A stretch of DNA of 14,755 nucleotides from Elusimicrobiota bacterium (GCA_016196785.1 JACPXA010000184.1:1-14755); one strand, 5' to 3'; positions 1-4,779 are shown, numbered from the stretch's first letter. Translations and numbers: made by a program. The notes: generated by a model not told the origin, from the letters alone.

Positions 1-2
1 AA

Positions 3-22
3 AACGTACGTTATATGGTACG
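3..22 (+). promoter_or_regulatory. Candidate YefM-type operator (two GTAC-centred repeats)
   Basis: A perfect 10-bp palindrome, AACGTACGTT (3-12), is followed by a second GTAC core inside GGTACG (17-22). The two centres (7.5 and 19.5) are exactly 12 bp apart. The E. coli yefM-yoeB operator, as I recall it, has a long and a short palindrome with TGTACA cores also 12 bp centre to centre, so this is a plausible autoregulation site for the pair downstream. The core here is CGTACG/GGTACG rather than TGTACA. The promoter itself probably begins upstream of the window. Confidence 0.5.
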
Positions 23-44
23 CTTTCATCAGGAGGTGATCTTG

Positions 45-287
45 ATGACAACCCTCACGGCCAGCCGAGCGAGGGCCAAGTTTTACAAACTGTTAGATAG
101 AGCCGCTGTCACCCACGATCCTATTCAGATTACGGGCAGACGATGCAACGCGGTTCTCATTTCTGAGGAAGACTGGCGCTCCATTGAAGAAACCTTGTAT
201 CTCCTTTCCATTCCCGGGATGAGGGAGTCCATTCGTAGGGGGTTGAAAACTCCTCGTAACAAGTGTTTGAAAGACCCCGGCTGGTGA
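45..287 (+). CDS. yefM: YefM/Phd-family antitoxin (type II toxin-antitoxin)
   Basis: This 80-residue protein is the DNA-binding antitoxin that should neutralise the YoeB-like toxin encoded immediately downstream and repress their shared promoter. The N-terminal part has the Phd/YefM pattern: residues 1-16 resemble the TASRARAKFYKLLD helix, and a mid-region VLISEEDW motif is followed by a toxin-binding tail ending in KDPGW. The start at 45 is chosen because AGGAGGTGAT (31-40) is a strong ribosome binding site for it; the earlier in-frame ATG at 15 lies inside the candidate operator and has no visible ribosome site. The stop (TGA, 285-287) overlaps the toxin's GTG start, so translation is coupled. 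The length fits the family and nothing looks broken. The function is inferred from family similarity. Confidence 0.88.
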   Translation: MTTLTASRARAKFYKLLDRAAVTHDPIQITGRRCNAVLISEEDWRSIEETLYLLSIPGMRESIRRGLKTPRNKCLKDPGW

Positions 288-547
288 GTTGGCAACTTTT
301 CTTCACCAGACAGGCCAGCAAGGACGCTAAGAAACTCACCTCTGCTGGTCTCCGGTACAAAGCCGAAACCATTCTAGAGATCCTGAGGAAAGATCCCTTC
401 CAAGTCCCTCCTCCATTTGGAAAACTGGTGGGCGATTTGGAAGGGGCTTTTTCTCGGAGGATCAATATTCAGCACCGGTTGGTTTATCAGGTGTTAAAAG
501 CCGAAAGAACAGTCAAGGTCCTTCGCATGTGGACCCATTACGGATAA
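284..547 (+). CDS. yoeB: YoeB/Txe-family toxin (ribosome-dependent mRNA interferase), atypical active site
   Basis: This 87-residue protein is a RelE-fold toxin of the YoeB/Txe type; family members cut mRNA at the ribosomal A site. Visible family signatures are SWQLFFTRQASKDAKKL at the start, SRRINIQHRLVYQVL (57-71) and the C-terminal WTHY (83-86). It aligns with E. coli YoeB without gaps over the first ~70 residues, with Arg65 conserved and a His-Tyr pair at 85-86. The glutamate corresponding to E. coli Glu46, the proposed general base, is glycine here (codon GGA, 419-421). I chose GTG at 284 because it starts at the conserved SWQL block and overlaps the antitoxin stop; a GTG at 263 is the alternative and would add seven residues. 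Whether it is still toxic cannot be told from sequence. Confidence 0.87.
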   Translation: MSWQLFFTRQASKDAKKLTSAGLRYKAETILEILRKDPFQVPPPFGKLVGDLEGAFSRRINIQHRLVYQVLKAERTVKVLRMWTHYG

Positions 548-606
548 TAGACAAAGGTACAAACACAAAAATGCCCAACAAAGCAACCAAGGGCACCAAT
601 GTGCGA

Positions 607-675
607 ATGACCTTTCTTGAGGTTGCATGCCAGGCCGCACACGACGCCGGTACACTCCTCGTCAAGCGGTTCGTG
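607..675 (+). pseudogene. Possible 5' remnant of an inositol-monophosphatase-like gene
   Basis: Codons from the ATG at 607 read MTFLEVACQAAHDAGTLLVK and then RFV. This resembles the first helix of SuhB/inositol monophosphatase proteins (pattern FLEVAxxAAxxAGxLLxxRF). After about residue 23 the similarity stops and the second toxin-antitoxin promoter begins at 679. The frame stays open to 795, but the later residues look non-coding and overlap the true antitoxin gene. The match is short and judged by eye, so this could be chance; if real, the gene body was lost or displaced when the toxin-antitoxin module arrived. Confidence 0.3.
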
Positions 676-678
676 CCG

Positions 679-707
679 TTGACAATGGTACGAATACTGG
701 TTATACT
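679..707 (+). promoter_or_regulatory. Sigma70-type promoter of the second toxin-antitoxin module
   Basis: TTGACA (679-684) and TATACT (702-707) are separated by 17 bp, which is essentially a housekeeping consensus promoter. The predicted transcription start is near 714, about 30 nt upstream of the antitoxin ATG at 746, leaving room for the AGGAGGT ribosome site at 732-738. Confidence 0.75.
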
Positions 708-714
708 ATTAGTA
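704..714 (+). promoter_or_regulatory. Short palindrome overlapping the -10 box (candidate antitoxin operator)
   Basis: TACTATTAGTA has two 5-bp inverted arms around one central base. It overlaps the end of the -10 box and the expected transcription start. Ribbon-helix-helix antitoxins commonly repress their own promoters through short palindromes placed like this, so it is a reasonable operator candidate; the binding itself is inferred. Confidence 0.4.
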
Positions 715-745
715 GGAAGGAAATGTTGGTCAGGAGGTCAAGGCC

Positions 746-1009
746 ATGTCCTCTGTCGAGAAAATCGCGGTCAGTCTGCCTGTCGTAGAAGCTGAACGGT
801 TAAAGGCGTTTGCCAAGCGCATAAAAGTCCCTAGAAGTGCGGTCGTGAGACAGGCCCTGAGGGTGTTTTTCATCAAGGGCGGTGAAGACTTGATCCGTGA
901 ACAATATGCCCGCTATTACGCCGGTGAGAAACAGCGGGAGGAAGATCTCAAGCTGGCTCATGCCATGTCCGCATTGAGCAGGAAGAGCTGGCCTCGGTCC
1001 TCACCCTGA
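746..1009 (+). CDS. Ribbon-helix-helix (CopG/MazE-like) antitoxin, possibly frameshifted at its C-terminus
   Basis: This 87-residue protein is the likely antitoxin of the MazF-type toxin downstream. The N-terminal 45 residues fit a ribbon-helix-helix DNA-binding domain: a short strand (EKIAVSLP) followed by two helices containing VPRSAVVRQALRVFF. The middle is a charged helix suited to toxin binding. A strong AGGAGGT (732-738) sits 7 nt before the ATG. The last ten residues (SRKSWPRSSP) are basic and unlike an antitoxin tail, whereas the other frame from about 970 reads RIEQEELASVLTLSP, which looks like a normal acidic tail; a one-base loss near 970 would explain this. If the tail is lost, toxin binding could be impaired. 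The toxin start lies 5 nt after the stop. Confidence 0.75.
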   Translation: MSSVEKIAVSLPVVEAERLKAFAKRIKVPRSAVVRQALRVFFIKGGEDLIREQYARYYAGEKQREEDLKLAHAMSALSRKSWPRSSP

Positions 1010-1014
1010 GCCCC

Positions 1015-1365
1015 ATGATCCCCCATCACCCGATCAGGCGCGGTGATGTCTATGATCTGGATTTCGGTGGTGTGTCAGCCGGCATGGAGGACCTCCACCC
1101 GGCGCTTGTCATTCAGAACGACATCGCAAACGCGTATGCCCCTTATACCATCATGGTTGCTATCCATCACGATACCGGAAAGCAATTACCAGTCTTGGTT
1201 TCTGTTCCGCAAGGTGTTGCCGGTCTCACGAAGAATTCAGTGGTGGATTGTGGACATGTGGCCACGGTTGGGAGAGATCAACTCGGGGCTCTACGGGGAA
1301 GGTTGCCCCATCGGTACCTCGCCTTGGTAGACCAGGCGCTGAAGACAAGCCTAGATCTCCGGTAG
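1015..1365 (+). CDS. MazF/PemK-family toxin with divergent catalytic residues
   Basis: This 116-residue protein has the PemK/MazF fold signatures: RRGDVYDLDF (8-17), HPALVIQND (28-36), a central AIHHDTGK segment (49-56), GLTKNSVVDCGHVATV and the C-terminal ALVDQALKTSLDL. Family members are mRNA-cleaving toxins. By hand alignment with Bacillus subtilis MazF, the catalytic Arg25 (RPVLVIQND) corresponds to His28 and catalytic Thr48 (AAIT) to His51, so both are replaced by histidine. Overall length and fold residues are intact, so this looks like a subfamily rather than a wreck. No clear ribosome site precedes the ATG, so expression probably depends on coupling to the antitoxin stop at 1007-1009. 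Whether it cuts RNA is unknown. Confidence 0.8.
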   Translation: MIPHHPIRRGDVYDLDFGGVSAGMEDLHPALVIQNDIANAYAPYTIMVAIHHDTGKQLPVLVSVPQGVAGLTKNSVVDCGHVATVGRDQLGALRGRLPHRYLALVDQALKTSLDLR

Positions 1366-1394
1366 GAAGTCGTAGGCTGTATCAGATAGCCATG

Positions 1395-1424
1395 TTGAAA
1401 AAGAGAAAAAAAGTATGTCACTAT
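1395..1424 (+). promoter_or_regulatory. Weak candidate promoter for tRNA-Leu
   Basis: TTGAAA (1395-1400) is a fair -35 box, and CACTAT (1419-1424) lies 18 bp downstream as a poor -10. The predicted start would be a few bases before the tRNA at 1435. The spacing is right but the -10 is weak, and the AT-rich run between the boxes makes chance matches likely. Confidence 0.3.
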
Positions 1425-1434
1425 GGATACGAAT

Positions 1435-1518
1435 GCCGGGGTGGTGAAACTGGCAAACACGCATCACTCAAAATGATGTGGGCGCAAGCCCTTGAGGGTT
1501 CGACTCCCTCCCTCGGCA
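1435..1518 (+). tRNA. tRNA-Leu (anticodon CAA)
   Basis: The full class II cloverleaf can be drawn by hand. The acceptor stem is GCCGGGG/CCTCGGC with one G-T wobble, and the D stem is GTG/CAC. The anticodon stem is CATCA/TGATG around loop CTCAAAA, with anticodon CAA at 1469-1471. A long variable arm (GGGC-GCAA-GCCC) follows, then the T arm GAGGG-TTCGACT-CCCTC. The discriminator is A1518. The 3' CCA is not encoded; the next bases are CTT. The anticodon reads UUG codons. The nfo start codon is only 8 nt downstream. Confidence 0.96.
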
Positions 1519-1526
1519 CTTTCCAT

Positions 1527-2381
1527 ATGCGGATTGGGGTGCATTGTTCGATTCGGAAGGGGCTGTGCGGGGCGCTGGAGGAAGCCCGCCGGTTGGGTTG
1601 CGATGCACTGCAGATGTTCACACGCTCACCGAGGATGTGGGCGAGGCGTACCCTGAGCGATGAAGAGGTCGAGGTGTTTCGAGCGGAACGTCAACGCCGG
1701 AAACTTTTTCCGCTCGCCGTTCATACCCCCTATTTACCCAATCTATGCACGTCAGATGAACGGCTGTATAGCCGTTCCTTACTGGCCCTCAAGGAGGACC
1801 TGCGAGACGCCGCTCGATTGGGAGCGGAGTTTTTAGTCATCCATCCAGGAGCGTATTCTCCAGAGGCGACCGCGATGGAAGGGCGCCGTCGGATGATCCA
1901 GGCTATCAACCAAGCGTTCAGCGAAGCCCCAGACGGGGTGATGCTGTTGCTGGAAAACGTGGCGGGTGGGGGGAGACGCATGGGCGCAACCTTCGAAGAA
2001 CTCACCCAGTTGATTGAGGACATCCGGCCCCTGTCTCGAGTCGGTGTCTGTTTTGACACCGCGCATGCGCTTGCCGCGGGTTATGCGATCCACACCGAGG
2101 AAGGACTGACCCAAACCATGGATGCATGTCAACGGATTCTAGGGTGGGATTGGCTACGGATGTTGCACCTCAATGATTCTAAGGTGCCTGTGGGGGCCCA
2201 CCGCGACCTCCACCAACACATCGGAAAAGGGTTTATCGGACGAGACGGGTTCGTGAGGCTTCTCCATCATCCTGCCTTTCAAAGGTGTTTTGGCATCCTC
2301 GAAACCCCCAAGGACAGCCCGCAGGCCGATCCAAGGAACATCCGTGTGATTCGAACCCTCCTGCGTCATCCGCCTTCGTAA
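1527..2381 (+). CDS. nfo: Endonuclease IV (apurinic/apyrimidinic endonuclease)
   Basis: This 284-residue TIM-barrel enzyme cleaves the backbone 5' of abasic sites in base-excision repair. All nine expected zinc ligands of the family can be found: His66, His106, Glu143, Asp177, His180, His214, Asp227, His229 and Glu259, within motifs VHTPYL, VIHPGA, LLLENVAG, CFDTAHA, LHLND, HRDLHQHIG and ILETP. Length is normal. The ATG at 1527 is chosen because MRIGVH is the conserved N-terminus; a longer open frame extends upstream through the tRNA and is an artefact. Only 8 nt (no ribosome site) separate it from the tRNA-Leu 3' end, so after tRNA processing the message would be almost leaderless. The gene ends within 2 nt of the tRNA-Ala promoter. 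Confidence 0.93.
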   Translation: MRIGVHCSIRKGLCGALEEARRLGCDALQMFTRSPRMWARRTLSDEEVEVFRAERQRRKLFPLAVHTPYLPNLCTSDERLYSRSLLALKEDLRDAARLGAEFLVIHPGAYSPEATAMEGRRRMIQAINQAFSEAPDGVMLLLENVAGGGRRMGATFEELTQLIEDIRPLSRVGVCFDTAHALAAGYAIHTEEGLTQTMDACQRILGWDWLRMLHLNDSKVPVGAHRDLHQHIGKGFIGRDGFVRLLHHPAFQRCFGILETPKDSPQADPRNIRVIRTLLRHPPS

Positions 2382-2382
2382 A

Positions 2383-2411
2383 TTGACACCTCGTCGGAAT
2401 TCCTATAGAAT
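2383..2411 (+). promoter_or_regulatory. Promoter of tRNA-Ala
   Basis: TTGACA (2383-2388) and TAGAAT (2406-2411) with a 17-bp spacer form a strong housekeeping promoter. The predicted start is near 2418, about nine bases before the mature tRNA 5' end. The -35 box sits right after the nfo stop codon at 2379-2381. Confidence 0.75.
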
Positions 2412-2426
2412 ATAGATGCAATTTAA

Positions 2427-2502
2427 GGGGCTGTAGCTCAGCTGGGAGAGCGTCTGGATGGCATGCAGAAGGTCAGGGGTTCGACCCCCCTCAGCTCCAC
2501 CA
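2427..2502 (+). tRNA. tRNA-Ala (anticodon GGC)
   Basis: The 76-nt cloverleaf has acceptor stem GGGGCTG/CAGCTCC including the G3-T70 wobble that marks alanine tRNAs. The D stem is GCTC/GAGC, the anticodon loop ATGGCAT with GGC at 2460-2462, the T arm AGGGG-TTCGACC-CCCCT, and CCA is encoded (2500-2502). The anticodon stem is TCTGG/GCAGA, which pairs at four positions but opposes G31 (2457) and G39 (2465) at the loop-closing position. It reads GCC/GCU alanine codons if functional. Confidence 0.95.
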
Positions 2503-2524
2503 GTTTTTCGCATCTGTCCAAGGC

Positions 2525-2578
2525 GAGATTGCCGCGTCGGCCATGAACACAGCGCAAGGAAGGCCTCCTCGCAATGAC
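2525..2578. repeat. Imperfect inverted-repeat element (GAGATTGCCGCG...CTCGCAATGAC type)
   Basis: The left end GAGATTGCCGCGTCGGCC and right end GGCCTCCTCGCAATGAC form an imperfect hairpin: ATTGC (2528-2532) pairs with GCAAT (2571-2575), and GGCC (2539-2542) with GGCC (2562-2565). The ends resemble a short dispersed repeat I recall from several Nitrospirota, NC10 and deltaproteobacterial genomes, here with a longer loop. It fills most of the gap between tRNA-Ala and rsmD. Copy number elsewhere cannot be seen from this window. Confidence 0.5.
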
Positions 2579-2622
2579 ACCTGAGCAGTTACTAAACAAG
2601 TCAGTTATGCAACTACGTCCCC

Positions 2623-3198
2623 GTGTCTGGCCTTAGGATCCTGGGCGGGGAAGCGCGAGGCCGACCTCTCAAGAGCGTTCCCTTTGACTCCGGGGTGCGG
2701 CCGATCCTGGCCCGGATCAAGAAATCCCTCTTTGATATCCTCAAGCCTCGGTTGAGCGGTTCCCGGTTTTTAGACCTCTATGCCGGAACCGGCGCGGTCG
2801 GGTTAGAGGCGCTGTCGCGGGGAGCGAGCTGGGTCGTATTTATCGAGCTGCATCCGCGCTGGGTGCGGATCATTGAGGCCAACCTCCAACGGTTGGAGTG
2901 TGCAGATCGGGCCGAGGTCTACCGGGGTGATGCGACCAACGACCTAGGGTGGATTGGCGGCCAGTTTGACCTGGTGTTTTTGGGGCCACCCTACCTGGAC
3001 CGCCGGCGGCAAACGGAAGCGCTCACGGGGAAAACGCTGGCGGCGCTGGCCGCGGGGTCGCTCTTAGCCCCCCATGGATGGATCATCGCTCAACATCATG
3101 CGAAGGAGCCCATCCTCGTCCCTTCCCAGTGGGAACAATTCCGTCAGGAACGCTACGGGGAGAACCGGTTGTCATTTTTTCGAGTGAAGGTGTCATGA
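2623..3198 (+). CDS. rsmD: RsmD-family 16S rRNA (guanine-N2) methyltransferase, variant motif IV
   Basis: This 191-residue Rossmann-fold protein matches RsmD, which methylates G966 (E. coli numbering) of 16S rRNA using S-adenosylmethionine. Visible parts are the N-terminal LRILGGEARGRPLKS strand-turn, the SLFDIL helix (35-40), the SAM-binding motif I FLDLYAGTGAVGLEALSRGA (49-68), the acidic Glu75 after the second strand, and motif IV at 121-124. Motif IV reads GPPY instead of the usual DPPY/DPPF, so the catalytic-loop aspartate is missing. GTG at 2623 is the only credible start, since an in-frame stop lies at 2593-2595; no clear ribosome site precedes it. The stop overlaps the next gene's ATG. 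It is the first gene of the twelve-gene run. Confidence 0.87.
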   Translation: MSGLRILGGEARGRPLKSVPFDSGVRPILARIKKSLFDILKPRLSGSRFLDLYAGTGAVGLEALSRGASWVVFIELHPRWVRIIEANLQRLECADRAEVYRGDATNDLGWIGGQFDLVFLGPPYLDRRRQTEALTGKTLAALAAGSLLAPHGWIIAQHHAKEPILVPSQWEQFRQERYGENRLSFFRVKVS

Positions 3199-4043
3199 AC
3201 CCAGTACCCACGACCAACAATCATCAAGAGCCACTCCGCAAACCCACCTGGTGGAGCCGCCTGACCCAGAGGCTCCGCACCTGGTGGCCGTTTGCCCGAG
3301 GGGTCGAGCTCAGCTTTTCGAAGCTGAAGGCCTATCAGGCCTGCCCCTGGTTGTACAAGCTGATGTACGTTGATGGCAAACGACCAGCGATGACCCCCCA
3401 CATTGCGCTAGGGCTCTCCATCCACCGGGCGCTGGAGGCCTATCACCGGCTGGAGGGACGGACAATTGACGATCTCCTGGAAGCCTATGATGTGCACTGG
3501 GTCAATGAGGGGTTTGAGTCTCCTCAGCAGGCGATGGATTTTTATGATCGGGGTCTGCGGATCCTCCAAGAGTATTACCTCGGCAGCCGTGAGCGTCAGG
3601 GGGATATCGTTTGGCTTGAGCAACGGTTTGAATTTCCCCTGGGAAGGCACCGCGTGCGAGGGACGATTGATCGAGTAGATCGGAAGCCCGATGGGACCTA
3701 TGAGGTCATTGATTACAAGACCCACCTGGAGCTCTGGGAGCAAGCGAAGGTGGACGGAGACCTTCAGTTGACGATCTATGCCATGGCCTGCCGGCGGGCG
3801 CTGGGGATTGAGCCCACCCATCTGACCTACTATTTTCTCTCTCACGGTGAACGGATGACAACCCATCGGACCTCCCAGCAGGAAGCGGCGGTCATCGCGT
3901 TGATTAAAGACGTGGGGAACCGGGTGACACGTCAGGAATTTTCCCCCAACCTGAAACATTGTCCCCGGTGCGATTTGCGGACGGTGTGCGAATATGGTCG
4001 GGCGCTCAAACCGAACCGATCTCTCCAACCTTCTCGTCCTTAA
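3195..4043 (+). CDS. PD-(D/E)XK nuclease with a 4Fe-4S cluster (RecB/Cas4-like)
   Basis: This 282-residue protein resembles stand-alone RecB/AddB/Cas4-type nucleases that process DNA ends. It has ALGLSIHRALEAYH (71-84) with the motif-I His77, GTIDRVD (156-162) with Asp159, the VIDYKT motif (171-176) with Asp173 and Lys175, and QLTIYA (191-196). Four cysteines in the family arrangement (Cys50, Cys256, Cys259, Cys265; CPRCDLRTVC at the end) should hold a 4Fe-4S cluster. A basic 36-residue N-terminal extension precedes the core. The ATG at 3195 overlaps the rsmD stop (ATGA). The 3' end overlaps argB by 50 nt, and residues after Cys265 look dispensable. No CRISPR or other cas gene is nearby, so a repair or recombination role is more likely than adaptation; this is inference. 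Confidence 0.87.
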   Translation: MNPVPTTNNHQEPLRKPTWWSRLTQRLRTWWPFARGVELSFSKLKAYQACPWLYKLMYVDGKRPAMTPHIALGLSIHRALEAYHRLEGRTIDDLLEAYDVHWVNEGFESPQQAMDFYDRGLRILQEYYLGSRERQGDIVWLEQRFEFPLGRHRVRGTIDRVDRKPDGTYEVIDYKTHLELWEQAKVDGDLQLTIYAMACRRALGIEPTHLTYYFLSHGERMTTHRTSQQEAAVIALIKDVGNRVTRQEFSPNLKHCPRCDLRTVCEYGRALKPNRSLQPSRP

Positions 4044-4779
4044 GTACGGCGGACAGGTCCTGAGTCAGCGAGCCGTTCGTCAGCGGCTGCTGCGGGAGCT
4101 CCTGACCGTGCAGCGGCGGGTGCCGGTCCTCATGGTACACGGAGGGGGCAACGAGGTCACGCAGCTCCTCACGCGACTTGGGCTTCGCACCCGATTCATC
4201 CGCGGGTTGCGGTACACCGACGCCCCAACCCTCGAGGCGGTCGAAATGGTGCTTTCTGGGAAAGTGAATAAAGCGGTGGTGAGCGAACTGAATGCGCTGG
4301 CGGGGCGGAGCTTTCCGGGAGCGGTGGGAATCTCCGGGAAGGATGGAAAGACGTTGGTTGGTCGGCGGCGAGGGGGGCTCGGGGCGGTCGGTGACCCCAC
4401 CCAAGTGACCCCTCGGCTGCTTGAGACCTTACTGGCGGCGGGGTATCTCCCGGTGCTCTCTTCGGTGGGAATGGACGAGGGCGGTGGTGGGTTGAACATC
4501 AACGCGGATAGCGCGGCCACCGCGGTGGCCGCGGCGCTGAAGGCGGATCGGTTGGTCTTTATGACGGATGTCCCCGGCGTCCTGAACGGGTCAGGGAAGC
4601 TCATCGCTCGAATTCGCCTGGCAGAAGTCCCGGTGCTCATTCGTCGGAGGGTCGTGAGCGGCGGGATGATCCCAAAACTTGAGGCGGCGGTGCAGGCCAT
4701 CCGACATGGGGTCCGGTCGGTCGAAATTACCGATGGCCGGCATGGACTCGCTCACCCCGGGACCACCATCTGCCGGTGA
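3994..4779 (+). CDS. argB: Acetylglutamate kinase
   Basis: This 261-residue amino-acid kinase phosphorylates N-acetylglutamate, the second step of arginine synthesis. Signatures are VLKYGG (15-20, Lys17), VHGGGNEV (48-55), the TLEAVEMVLSGKVNK helix (79-93), GISGKDGKT (112-120), NINADSAA (168-175), MTDVPGV (190-196) and SGGMIPKLEA (222-231, Lys228). Only 14 residues precede VLKYGG, so the N-terminal helix that marks arginine-sensitive hexameric kinases is absent; the size fits the arginine-insensitive E. coli type (258 aa). No alternative start codon exists between 3994 and the conserved core, so the long overlap with the nuclease gene seems real. The stop overlaps the argD start (GTGA). Confidence 0.94.
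   Translation: MVGRSNRTDLSNLLVLKYGGQVLSQRAVRQRLLRELLTVQRRVPVLMVHGGGNEVTQLLTRLGLRTRFIRGLRYTDAPTLEAVEMVLSGKVNKAVVSELNALAGRSFPGAVGISGKDGKTLVGRRRGGLGAVGDPTQVTPRLLETLLAAGYLPVLSSVGMDEGGGGLNINADSAATAVAAALKADRLVFMTDVPGVLNGSGKLIARIRLAEVPVLIRRRVVSGGMIPKLEAAVQAIRHGVRSVEITDGRHGLAHPGTTICR

Noticed and set aside
15..44. Longer antitoxin reading frame starting at the ATG at 15
   Set aside because: The ATG lies within the candidate operator and has no ribosome site, while AGGAGGTGAT is well placed for the ATG at 45.
529..795. Open frame of 88 codons across the gap between the two toxin-antitoxin modules
   Set aside because: It overlaps both the YoeB end and the second antitoxin start in other frames, contains the promoter, and only codons 607-675 look protein-like; treated as a possible remnant instead.
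1375..1391. Hairpin GGCTGT-ATCAG-ATAGCC after the MazF-like gene as a terminator
   Set aside because: Only six pairs including a wobble, and no T-tract follows.
1248..1526. Upstream extension of the endonuclease IV frame through tRNA-Leu and the MazF-like gene
   Set aside because: It would translate the tRNA; the conserved protein begins at 1527.
2574..2622. A promoter for rsmD in the gap after the repeat
   Set aside because: ATGACA and TTATGC are present but the spacing (about 25 bp) does not fit; no better pair was found.
3408..4028. 206-codon minus-strand open frame opposite the nuclease gene
   Set aside because: The plus-strand frame has a clear conserved nuclease; the reverse frame is a GC-driven shadow without family features.
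3195..4043. Calling the nuclease Cas4 and looking for a CRISPR locus
   Set aside because: No repeat-spacer array or other cas gene is visible; the RecB-like fold with an iron-sulphur cluster is not specific to CRISPR.
4080..4700. 206-codon minus-strand open frame opposite argB
   Set aside because: Low-complexity Ser/Arg/Pro-rich translation, typical of an antisense shadow.
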